Shown: one piece after another, positions 10,396 through 19,877 of the stretch
How positions within the stretch are numbered: position 1 is the stretch's first letter
How the letters are laid out: every line of letters starts with the position of its first letter
Origin: Chara braunii
Lineage: Eukaryota; Streptophyta; Charophyceae; Charales; Characeae
Direction: 5' to 3'
NCBI GenBank assembly: GCA_003427395.1
Contig: BFEA01000005.1
Coordinates: 5,174,452-5,213,069, forward strand
Length of the DNA stretch: 38,618 nucleotides
The notes under the pieces: generated by a model
The model's input: only the letters and a program-made list of their open reading frames with translations
The model's database searches: none
Told to the model about the DNA's origin: nothing
Position numbers and translations under genes: made by a program

Positions 10396-12084
10396 GCATC
10401 AAGCGATCACATGCCCCACGGTGCCGCACTTGAGGCACTGGCGGTTGTCCATTTTGGACTGCCACTCATCCTTAGTCATGTTCATTTTTTCCCAAGGTCT
10501 CCCGAACGCAATGTCGAGATGCTCGGGAAAGGGGTGTGGCCTCTTCTTCTTCTTCCATTGGTTTTGGGCTCCCCTGCTGGCCATTACAGCAGTGACATCA
10601 CCCTTCCCAGATTCACTGTCGTCGTTACCTCCTCGTCCCTTAGACTCATCAAGAGGTAACTTCTCTACTGTTTCGTCGTCGAACAACACAAGCATATGGT
10701 CCTGGCGCTTTTGCCGCCAAAGGACCCGCTTGCCGTACCCACCAACGGGTCCTAACTTAACAACCGAAGCATATGAACCTTTGACTTGTGCGGTCATCTA
10801 CTCTCTCTGAAGAGCAAGGTCGCGGAACTGCCGATAATTATACTTACCAGATTTCGACTCGGCCACGAGTTGTCCACGAATGGGCTCGGGCAATGCTCGT
10901 GAGTAAATGTATAGGACCTGGTTATCCTGCAAATTCAATCCAGGTACCTGCAACAGACGATCAACTTCACAAGACAACGCATCGACAGAAATCCAACGTT
11001 TCTGGCTAATGGTGGTGAGCTCGTCAAAAACCTTGTCCGTCGTCGTTTTGTCAAGGAACCTCTCCTTTATCTTTTGGTGAAATTGCCTCAACGTCAGGGT
11101 CCTTGCCCACTCACCAATATCCTCAAAGCCATCGGCATTGGCCTCGACCAGCACCCATTCCTTGGCCACTCTTCCTAAACAAGACGTTGAGAAAGCAACC
11201 TGACTCTCGGGTTCCACGGGTGTGGTACTACAGTAAGTCTGGATTTCGACAATCCACAGCAACAAGTTTTCATCCTTCTTGTTACTGTAGGTGAATGGTA
11301 ACTTCATTTTCACTTTTTCCTTCTTCTTAGGCTTTTCCATTTCTTTCGCCGGTACTTCTTTCTTTCTGGTGGGTTCTTCTTTCTTCTCTTCCGGCTTCTC
11401 AAATTCTTTCTTGGAACCTTCCGGTTTCTCGGGCGTGTCCCGTTTTATTGCATCCTTCATTAGTTTCTCCAGGGTTTTTTTCTTATCTTCTTCCCCCTTG
11501 GCCACCTTCTCATACACCACCTTATCTTTCTCTTTCATCATTCTAGTCATGGACTCAATGGCGATGGTGTTGTGGTCAATCTTCTTCTCGAGGTTAACGA
11601 GGTAGACCATAATAGACTGAAGAATAGATGCAACCTCACTTCCTGCTTCTTCATAATGAAATTTTTCCCTCAACATTTCCATCACTCTTTTCTCCTCCTC
11701 TTGTTGTTCTTTCAGTCTCCGGTATTCTTCCACTTTTCTTCTCTCTTCTTTCAATGTGTTTTCGAATTGTCTGATGTTTTCCTCCATCACATCCACAGAC
11801 AATTGCGGTTTTCTCCTTCCAACCACTTCTTTTTTATTCCCTGTTCTTTTGGCTCTTTCCTGGTCTAGTTTTTCAAGGCTCTCGGCGACGTACCGATCAA
11901 GGACTATTCGTCCTTGTCTTATGAGGGTTTCTACCCTCTTGCCTGTCTCCATCATCTGAACAGCAGTTTCAGCGGTCTGCAGGTCTCTCTCTGCATCAAG
12001 CAGATTGACTTGTCCGTGAACATGCTGTTCAGCCTCCGGACTGGCACCATGTATTTCACCGAGCAGCTGGCGGAGGAGACCCAA
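10396..12084 (-). pseudogene. Element B gag with coiled coil and broken zinc knuckle
   Basis: This minus-strand gag is in one frame apart from one internal stop. The N-terminal part is rich in Glu, Lys, Arg and Gln with heptad-like spacing (about 11,500-11,850), predicting a coiled coil. A Lys/Glu/Pro-rich hinge follows (about 11,290-11,450), then a capsid-like region (MKLPFTYSNKKDENLLLWIV, about 11,250-11,310) whose FxYSxKKDENxxxW pattern recurs in element C gag. A TAG lies at 10798-10800. The CCHC knuckle at 10396-10437 reads C-x2-C-x4-H-x3-stop-C, a TGA (10399-10401) sitting inside the finger, as expected from CGA to TGA decay. An upstream TAG at 12091-12093 hides the true start, so the 5' edge given is only where the frame opens. 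Confidence 0.85.
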
Positions 12085-12289
12085 CAGAGTCTATCTCCTT
12101 CCATCAATCTGACCGCGGGTTTTCAGTTTTACTCCCTCTTCATCGGCAAAGATTGTGAGACGGATGGGAAAGAAGAAGAGCGGTATGAACCGAGTCAAGA
12201 TAGAGGCACGCAGACACTTCCAAAGAGAGTTCATTCTGCCAAGCATGCAAGTGTCGCACAATGAATAAAATTAAAGACAAAAATAAATT

Positions 12290-13060
12290 CCACGACGTAC
12301 GCTTCACTTACAGCAAGAATTGTTGAAGGCAAATACAAAGAAACAAATATTATCAATTTTCTAATACTATTTTGCTGTCTGATTTTCCTACTCTCTGTGT
12401 GATGACATTCTACCGTATATGTACAGGTACCGCAGCCACGGCCAGTGTGATCAAGACATCAGCACACAGGTGAGTATGCAAGGACACCACAAAACAGCCA
12501 ACAAGTAGGAAACCAACACAACAATCACAAACAATTGTCAGCCTCCTCTCTCTATAGCTGTTCTGCCTGCAGCGACCAACACACTCAACAACTCACCCAA
12601 CACATGCCACGTGTCACCCCTGGCATGCCAACACAGCAGCTCGTTGGAGTCTGCCACGTCAGCACATCAAGAACCCGAAGGTATACAAGGGGGGATGCCA
12701 CGTCAGCAATGTGTGCTTATCACATGCTTACGCTGGCATGCCACGTCAATGCCCAATCAGCAGGTAATCACAACACAGATACGTGCCACGTCAGACCATA
12801 TCCTACCAAGCAACAATATGCCACATCAGCGGTACCAATGCCACGTCAGCCTGTTGCCAACGCAGCTCTTCAAGCTTCAACGTAGCCTGGTCATCATCTT
12901 CAAGGGATGGTTGCTCGCAAGTGCACTACTACCATGTCTAGACTTGCGGTATGACCGCGCGCGTTAATAAACGCGTTTCATATTGCACTTGCGGCACCTC
13001 CCACTTACCTGGGTGCCACGTCAGCACCTGTCAGGAGACAGCAGATCGCGATGAAGAGAT
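12290..13060 (-). other. Element B 5' leader
   Basis: This is the untranslated stretch between the primer binding site and gag. It carries many copies of a GCCACGTCAGCA-like motif at about 12,600-12,860 (RC TGCTGACGTGGC). It aligns in inverted orientation with 15454-16355, including a 38-base block (12420-12457) identical to 16203-16240. No protein is supported; the frames that cross it read through the repeats. Confidence 0.6.
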
Positions 13061-13072
13061 GCTCCGATACCA
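13061..13072 (-). other. Primer binding site of element B, tRNA-iMet type
   Basis: Minus strand TGGTATCGGAGC, one base different from the plant initiator-Met site TGGTATCAGAGC. It lies three bases (ATT) after the LTR end ...TTACA. Position and spacing match the standard LTR-ATT-primer site arrangement. Confidence 0.85.
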
Positions 13073-13075
13073 AAT

Positions 13076-14196
13076 TGTAATGAACCCAGATCGTGAGAAC
13101 AGTTATCAACAATGCAAGTTCAGATAGATGTCAACAACTGATGAGAACCGATAATCAAGATAGTGTCCAAATAGAATAAGACGAGATAATCATTCATAGA
13201 CGAAGGAGAGAGGAGGGAGAATAGACAAAGGAGAGGAAGTACAATGCCCACTCCTGCTTCGGGCTCCCTCCTCCAACGCCACTTTAGTAATCAACAGTCT
13301 GAACGAGTATCTGAAGTAATTTCAATGTGCCACGTGGCACTTCTAATTAGTCCCTCATCAACGCTGGAGCAATGTCATCATGAAGACCACCAGCTACGTA
13401 TCACGATCTCTCCACAGTCCTGATCTTACTCGCCCTTGCAACTAGTCACCTCATGTAAGTAGTATGGACAATGCCACATCAGCAGACGAGACAGGTGGCA
13501 TATGCCACATCATCAATGAAGACCAAGAACAGCGCCACGTAGACAGGAGCAGCGCCACATCACTATACCACGTAGACCATGGGCAGCGCCACATATATCA
13601 GAGGCAGCGCCACATCAGCATGCCACGTAGACCATAGGCAGCGCCACGTCAGCATGCCACGTAGACCACAGGCAGCACCATGTCAGCATGCCTGGCGCAC
13701 AATGCCAGGGTCGCCTCCCCCTCGTGTCATCGTCCGCAGATCTCATGCACAGCCAGCGTCCAACCAGCGTCGCGCTAGCATAATGCCAGCGTCAAGTCAA
13801 AGTCAAGCCAGCGTTGAATCAGCATAGCAAGACTGAATGTCGATTCCCTGTAGACCCCAGCTTATGTAGTGTTGACTTGGAGGTCTGGCCTCCAGTCCAC
13901 GAGTCACAGTCGTCCAGATTGACCCGCCGTCGAAGGTCTGGATCGCGTACAGTTGCAGTTTTCCACTTGGCTTGGATGCTGTCCGGGTACCTGCATACAA
14001 ACAAGTGTGTGTGCTTGACCGGCGGCCTGGGTTGGGTACACATTGATTTTGACCTTCAGAAATCCAGCACTTGACTACGGTCAACTGCCTGGCGTCCAGG
14101 CCCTGTAGCAGACTTAGGGCCTTTGCCCCCTTATGTGGCCTGGACTGAGGGTTGCCGCGTTCGGCCCTCAGACGACATATGGCATGGGTTATTGCA
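13076..14196 (-). repeat. 5' LTR of element B
   Basis: On the minus strand it begins TGCAATAACCC and ends GGGTTCATTACA, so it has TG...CA ends, and it is followed by the iMet primer site. The upstream (U3) part holds tandem units of roughly 34 bp with GCCACGTCAGCATGCCACGT at about 13,530-13,690. It pairs in inverted orientation with the LTR at 14346-15438. Length is 1121 bp, and it should contain the element promoter. Confidence 0.8.
13470..13700. repeat. Tandem ACGT-core motif array in the element B LTR
   Basis: Repeated GGCAGCGCCACRTCAGCA and TGCCACGTAGACC blocks form imperfect units of about 34 bp. The reverse reading TGACGTGG resembles the C-box/G-box hybrid bound by plant bZIP factors. 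The equivalent array in the opposite LTR lies at about 14,875-15,000 with CTGATGTGGC units. Confidence 0.65.
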
Positions 14197-14345
14197 GTCA
14201 CCCTTTTGATTAACAAAAAAAAAAAAAGACGATAGGAGAAGAGTCTGGAAAGAAGACGGTTAGCAGATGGGGATCAATATTAGTAATATTCTATGAGGGT
14301 TCACGGAAGGTCAGGCAGTTCACAATAGGAAACTAAAAAGGATAT
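14197..14345. other. Spacer between two head-to-head LTRs
   Basis: 149 bp separate the outer ends of the two LTRs. It contains a 13-A run near 14,215-14,228 and a perfect 15-nt palindrome AATATTAGTAATATT at 14276-14290, close to the midpoint. Flanks GTCAC and GATAT give no target-site duplication. Confidence 0.6.
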
Positions 14346-15438
14346 TGCAATAACCCATGTTGTATGCCTCGTGGAAAAACTGAGGGCCTCGCCACGCCAC
14401 ACCCAGGCCCAGGCCAAAAAGCGGAAAAAGACCCCAGCTAAAGATTCAGGGCCTGAGCGAGGTACAGTTGACAAAAGTCAACTGTCGGGACCTAACAGTC
14501 AAAATCCAAAGCGGACCCAGCCCAGGCCGCCGGTCAGACGCACACTTGTTTGTATGCAGGTACCCAGACAGCATCAGGACCAAGGGGAAATCTGCAACCG
14601 TACACCATCCAGGCCCTCGACTGAGAGTCAATCTGTACGACTGTGTGGAGGGGACCGAAGGCCAGACAACCTCGTCAAACATTACAAAAGGACTCGTCTC
14701 CAGGTGGTCAGCATTCAGTCTTGCTATGCTGCTTGGACGCTGGCTCGACTTTGACTGGATGCTGGCACTGACGCTGGCACGATGCTCGCGAGACGCTGGC
14801 TGTGCACAGGCATTGCGGACGACAACACGGGACTGTGGCAGCATGCTGGCGCTTTCTGCTTTGTGCACCAGGCATTGCTGATGTGGCGCTGCCACCTGTC
14901 TACCCTGCTGATGTGGCGCATGCCACTTGTCTGCATTGCTGATGTGGTGCATGCCACTGGTCTACATTGCTGATGTGGCGCTGCCACCTGTCTTCATTGA
15001 TGCTGTCTCTGCCTCTGGCGTGGCATTGGCCACGCTTTCTACATGAGGTGACTGGTTGCGACAAGGAGGGAGATCGAGATTTGTGGATGATTGGGATCGG
15101 GTACTCACCTGAGGTTGACGTCATTACCGTAATCTGCTGTTGTCTTCATGGTCTTCACGAGAGAGTGCCACATGGCACTTCTGTGTGATCATGAGTTATC
15201 ATACTTGTTATCGTGTACTGGATGATGACGTGGAGGAGAGAGGAAGCCTGGAGAAGAAGTGGGATTTGATTGCATTACTCTTGGGTGATCATTCTTTATC
15301 TCGTCCACCTTCTCCTCTGTCTATCCCCAATCCACTCTCTTCATCTAATGGTAACAAGTTACTGTTTCAGATATCACTTAACTGGAGACTTTGCGCAGAT
15401 CTGAGACTACTTGTGCTTGCCAGACTGGGTTCATTACA
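14346..15438 (+). repeat. Second B-family LTR, opposite orientation
   Basis: It begins TGCAATAACCC and ends GGGTTCATTACA like the minus-strand LTR but on the plus strand, with length 1093 bp. It is alignable over its whole length with many substitutions and indels, and one shared 25-base run covers GGGTACCTGCATACAAACAA. It contains a CTGATGTGGC array at about 14,875-15,000 and pyrimidine-rich tracts near 15,300-15,340. It is followed by a perfect iMet primer site, so it was a 5' LTR of its own element. Confidence 0.78.
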
Positions 15439-15441
15439 ATT

Positions 15442-15453
15442 TGGTATCAGAGC
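15442..15453 (+). other. Primer binding site, tRNA-iMet, perfect match
   Basis: TGGTATCAGAGC lies three bases after the LTR end. It is the standard complement of the 3' end of plant initiator-Met tRNA. Confidence 0.9.
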
Positions 15454-16355
15454 TTACTCCTTCATCGCAATCTGCTGTCAAGTGCTGACGTGGCACCAGG
15501 TAAGTGGGAGGTGCCGCATGTGCTGGAACAAACGCATTTATAAACGTGAGCGATTAATACCGCAAGTCTAGACATCGAGTACTGCACATGCATGCAGCCT
15601 CCCTTGAAGGTGATGGCATGGCTGCACTGCAGACTTCGAGATACCGGCGAGAGCTCGTTGGCAACAAGCTGACATGGCGTTGGTCAAGAGAGAGAGTGTG
15701 AATGGGGCCGCTGATGTGGCGCACTGCTTACATGGCATGACGTGGAATGCTGATGTGGCATTCTGGCAGGGCATGGTCTGATGTGGCACGTAGCTATGTT
15801 GTGAATGCCTGCTGATGAAGTGCTGATGTGGCATGCCAGTGTTGTGTGTGTTGCAGGCATGCATTGCTGACGTGGCATCCCTCCTCGTATACCTTTTGGT
15901 CCTTGACGCTGACGTGGCAATCTCCATAGAGCTGCTCCGTTGGCATGCTAGGGGTGACAAGTGGCATGCGTAACATGCTGCTGTGGAGAAACTGTTGACT
16001 GCACACTTGTGTGTCGACAGACGGTACGGCTTCACGATTTCCTATAGTGTCGAACGTCAGCCCTTGTGTTTTGTTGCATTGTTTCTGCAGATGTTACAAC
16101 CGTAGAGGAAGGAAGCTAACCATTGATGTGTTGTTGTGTCGGCTGACCTACTCACCTGTTGGTTGTTCTGTGGTTGTTGTGCATAGTCACAAGTGAGCTG
16201 TTGTCTTGATCACACTGGCCGTGGCTGCGGTACCTGTACACTTGATGTAGGACGTCATCACACTTAGAACATACAGAAAAGTTAGAAATTAATTGAGAAT
16301 ATGTTCCTTCCTGTCTGCCTTGATTATTTCTTGTTGTAGGAATTGCGTGTGCCGT
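15454..16355 (+). other. Leader of the second B-family element, cut off
   Basis: This matches the element B leader in inverted orientation up to about 16,350, including repeated GCTGACGTGGCA-like motifs (about 15,710-15,920) and the 38-base identical block at 16203-16240. Similarity ends where the tRNA-Asp LTR element begins (16356). The gag expected next does not reappear at 19878, so the element is truncated or displaced. Confidence 0.6.
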
Positions 16356-16793
16356 TGTCGAGCGCATCGGTCCAGCACCGCACAAGGCAGCGCGAGACCC
16401 TCCCGGCCACGTCACGCAAGAGTTGGTCTATACCTTGTCACAAATATACATGGAGCTTCCACAAGTCGCTCCGGCCGAGTGCGCCAGCCATACCTCTCGT
16501 GAGCCCCTACGACATGATAGGGTCTACGCGAGGCACGACTTACCTCCACGTTATGAGAGCTGTCACCTCCCTTCAGTGGGCGTATCCCCGCCGAGCTACC
16601 AGTCCACAGTACGAAAGTTGATCAGTTGCAATCGCAGAGGTGGACCAGCCGAGGGCGTTTCTCGTCCGTTGTAGCATAGGGGGTACACGCGGTATTACAC
16701 CTCTATCGGACCCGTACGCGAACCGAGATCTTCGGGGGCTGAGGTCCCAAGCGCGACTCGTCGCTGGTCGACTAGGACGCATCCCATACGCCA
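16356..16793 (-). repeat. 3' LTR of the tRNA-Asp element
   Basis: It aligns nearly throughout with 19438-19877 (shared GTCGAGCGCATCGGTCC, TACCAGTCCACAGTACGAAA and TCGGACCCGT blocks). The reading frames found in this segment on both strands recur in the other copy and are by-products of the repeat. Confidence 0.75.
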
Positions 16794-16942
16794 CGCGCCC
16801 TCAAAGCGGCCTCTGCTGCGGCCTCTACCCTTGCTTGTCCCCCAAAACACTTTTCTATCAGGAACTCCGACAAGATAACTCTCAATGGGGTTGAAGGAAG
16901 TGTGAACTCTTGGGCACGTTTGATGTCTATACAAGTCTCCAC

Positions 16943-17284
16943 CTACTCTTCTCCTTCCTGGACCCTATCACTCGCCCACTTCACTGCAGCTCCCTCGGCT
17001 ACCCTCAAAGGCCTCGTCAGTCGGCTCCCATGCCCAAGTGCCAACTCAATCCCATGTAAGACCCAAAATGATGGTGGAGTATATAGGGTTACCCTCACGA
17101 TCGCGCAGTCTCGGTCATCATTAAAGCCAGACTCGATCCAGACAAAGATATCCTTGCCTATCGATGCACCCCACCAGGAAGAGATATACTCTCCTTCCTT
17201 GACTCCCCTCGGCAAGGAAATCTCAAGCCCATCTTCCTTCTCGACGGGCAGGGTCACACTGACATCTTCCCTAGCATAAGGCAT
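16943..17284 (-). CDS. Unrecognised 113-codon open frame in the tRNA-Asp element
   Basis: This minus-strand frame starts MPYAREDVSVTLPVEKEDGL and is the longest frame in the interior of the element, near its 3' LTR. Its composition is protein-like (mixed charges, SSWWGAS, WIESGFNDD), but I recognise no family, no zinc finger and no catalytic motif. It could be a remnant of element coding sequence or chance. A related continuation in a neighbouring frame runs towards the LTR but also shows no known domain. Confidence 0.2.
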   Translation of the reverse strand: MPYAREDVSVTLPVEKEDGLEISLPRGVKEGEYISSWWGASIGKDIFVWIESGFNDDRDCAIVRVTLYTPPSFWVLHGIELALGHGSRLTRPLRVAEGAAVKWASDRVQEGEE

Positions 17285-19417
17285 CCTGAGTTGCCTTGAA
17301 TTTGGTCTGGGTTCTGCCCATCACAGAAAAACATCCAGCATACGCCTCCCGTTACCATGCTGACAGCCGCGTTCTACAATCCCTACCCCTAAAGCCTCGA
17401 CTTCATATCATCTTTCCCTAAAATGCATTCTTTCCAGTGTCTACGACCACCATACTTAGAGAAAATAATAATGGTAATATACCACGATAATATTGCATTC
17501 ATAGATATAAAAAATTCATAATTATAATACTCATGGAAAATGATATATTACCATAGTAACTGACAACAATAATACTCATAATAATAAAAACACATCATAC
17601 ACAAGCTAATCAGTTACTCGAAGCATATACACATATCTCATAACGACAGACCTATATCAACAGACATAACATATGATAGGCACATTATGATCAGAGATAT
17701 GATTGCCAACGGTTAGTACTCTCAAACATAATTCTTGTGAGAGTACCACACTCTACTCCCCTGGCTTTGATAGAAGTATACTGTGGCGAGGGGCAGTGTA
17801 ATCCTTTTCAGAAAATATGGCATCTTAAATCCCCGAGTCCCACTTCAAGGATCAAGCCTCACTGCTTTTCCCTCCGATTCCAACACTTGCTTCTTGCAGA
17901 CCCTTGCTAACAAAGTAAACAACCTCACTGCACACGCTTCGGGAAGTACTGTCCCGTCCTTGCTGGTGAGCGCACTTTACACAAAAATAGTTGGGGATTC
18001 AAACCCTACCTCTTTGTGGCACGTAGTAGTTGCTTCCCTCATAAGCCATGGTCTGACAAGGCTCAAATACTTTCCTCCTATTCAGTAGTAATGTAGTCAT
18101 TTTACCACAAAGGATACAACAACAACACCCCACTATGGACCAGGAACATAGTTCCGACGTGGGTCTCACTACTACTTACAAGACGAGATTGTAACTTCTT
18201 CAAAGCCATCTCTCAGGGGAATGATAACATAGGATTGCAACCTTCCTTGGGGTAGACCTTACACATTGACTATTCTTTGAGAAAAACATTTCCTCAGGAA
18301 GTAGTCACTCCATTCACCTATGAATCCGCATCAGACGTGGATTTTTGAAGAACAATCCAAATGCACAGACTAACAGACAGTCATAAATCAATAAACGGAC
18401 TTGACACTATCATATAGATCCTTATTGATCAATAAACTCAAATACATACCTAAATAAATAGCCCATATAAAAAATATTCCTGAAAAGGATAGTCACTGAA
18501 ATAATATAACATCAAGCACATAGTCCTCACATGACCAGACACTAGACACGCTTACTTACATTAAATGTGGCATATACGGATGAGTTCAACATATAATTCA
18601 GACAAAACGCCTTTAGAAGATGATAGTCTCAAGTCCTTAGCTCCAACCTCATAGATTCAAGTGGATGGTCCAAGCCTGGAAAGGTTCAAGCGAAGGTCTA
18701 ACATCAACTACAACTCATAGCTCTATCAAGGGTGAGCAAAATAGTATAGGCGCTAGTCCCTACGCTATCACCCCTTCTGCCTCTAGGATATGATATTTCA
18801 TTTGCAGAGAGGGTACTATGCAGACCTACTACGTCACGTAGTCTCTTCTATTGACGTCTCAACATGGCGTGTATTGCGTCTACCTACAACCTTATACACC
18901 TAGTTCAAACACATCATGCGCGGCAGATCTCAACCTCCCATGACTATATAAGTTGAACCTAGACCCAAGGATCCCATATCCATACTTATAAAGGCTTATA
19001 CAAGAGTACAAAATCGCTCTCATCACCACTCAGATAACTTTTTCGACCATAATAAGTACCTTATAGGGCCAATTTCCTCAATGGACATTCTTAACTGTAT
19101 CGAAGTCCCCTCATCTTACCCTGACCATATCGACCATGCAAAGCAACGTCCAAATCTGTCAATTATCATGGTTAGAAAAAATATTATCTCCAACTACCAT
19201 CTTATCAGTCAGAGTACGTAAGCGCATAGTCAAAACACTTATCGCTCTTTTGCCACCCTTACAGTACCAAACAAAACCAACTCATACAATCAACTTTCAC
19301 TTTGTTTTATACCATCAACCGATTAACCTCAGAAGAAAAAAACTTTTTTCTTTGCCTATTTCTCACATTCCCATACGCGGATGTCGTTCCACCAGGGACA
19401 ACAGCAGGCAACCGTTA
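17285..19417. other. Non-coding interior of the tRNA-Asp element
   Basis: AT-rich, with no gag or pol motif in any frame. It includes a perfect 8-bp hairpin, GTACTCTC at 17716-17723 and GAGAGTAC at 17739-17746, around a 15-nt loop. A pyrimidine/AAAAAC tract precedes the primer site. Confidence 0.4.
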
Positions 19418-19435
19418 TCCCCGGCAACGGCGCCA
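19418..19435 (-). other. Primer binding site, tRNA-Asp
   Basis: The minus strand reads TGGCGCCGTTGCCGGGGA, the complement of the 3' end of plant tRNA-Asp(GUC). It lies two bases inside the 5' LTR end. This fixes the orientation of the element. Confidence 0.85.
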
Positions 19436-19437
19436 CC

Positions 19438-19877
19438 TGTCGAGCGCATCGGTCCGACACCGCACAAGGCAGCGTGGGACCCTCGCGGCCGCGTCACTCA
19501 GGAGTCGGTCTAAATCCTCATCGCGAATACATAATGGAGCTTCCGCAAGCCGCTCCCGCCGAGTGCGCCAGCCATACCTCTCGCGAGCCCCTACGACAGG
19601 ATAGGGCCTACGCGAGGGACGACTTACCTCCACCTTATGGGAGTTGTCACCTCCCTTCGGTGGGCGTATCCCTGTCGAGCTACCAGTCCACAGTACGAAA
19701 GTTAATCAGCTGCAATCGTAGAGGTGGACCAGCCGACGACGTTTCTCGTTCGCTGTAGCATAGGGGGTACGCACGGTATTACGCCTCTATCGGACCCGTG
19801 CGCGAACCGACATTTTGGGGGGCTGAGGTCCCAAGCGCGACTCGTCGCCGGTTGACTAGGACTCATTCCACACGCCA
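19438..19877 (-). repeat. 5' LTR of the tRNA-Asp element
   Basis: It is bounded by the primer site on the left, and similarity to the other copy ends at about 19,877-19,882. It differs from the 3' copy by scattered substitutions, so the insertion is not recent. Confidence 0.75.

Larger units (their letters stand above)
12290..16355. repeat. Large imperfect inverted repeat, two head-to-head retroelement 5' ends
   Basis: The left arm, about 12,290-14,196, and right arm, 14,346-16,355, are reverse complements of each other in block order: leader, primer site, LTR. Divergence is high, so this is not a recent inverted duplication. It is more likely two related insertions, or an old rearrangement. 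Confidence 0.7.
16356..19877 (-). mobile_element. tRNA-Asp-primed LTR element without recognisable pol
   Basis: Two similar copies of about 440 bp, 16356-16793 and 19438-19877, in the same orientation flank 2.6 kb. On the minus strand the LTR runs from TGGCGT to CTCGACA (TG...CA), and two bases after the 5' LTR lies an exact tRNA-Asp primer site. The interior contains no RT, integrase or protease motif that I can find, so it looks like a non-autonomous element or the eroded remains of one. No clear target-site duplication: left flank GCCGT, right flank CGCGC. Confidence 0.65.

Noticed and set aside
16293-16894. Several frames on both strands near 16.3-16.9 kb and their twins at 19.4-19.9 kb
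   Set aside because: They recur only because the LTR is repeated; no coding signal.
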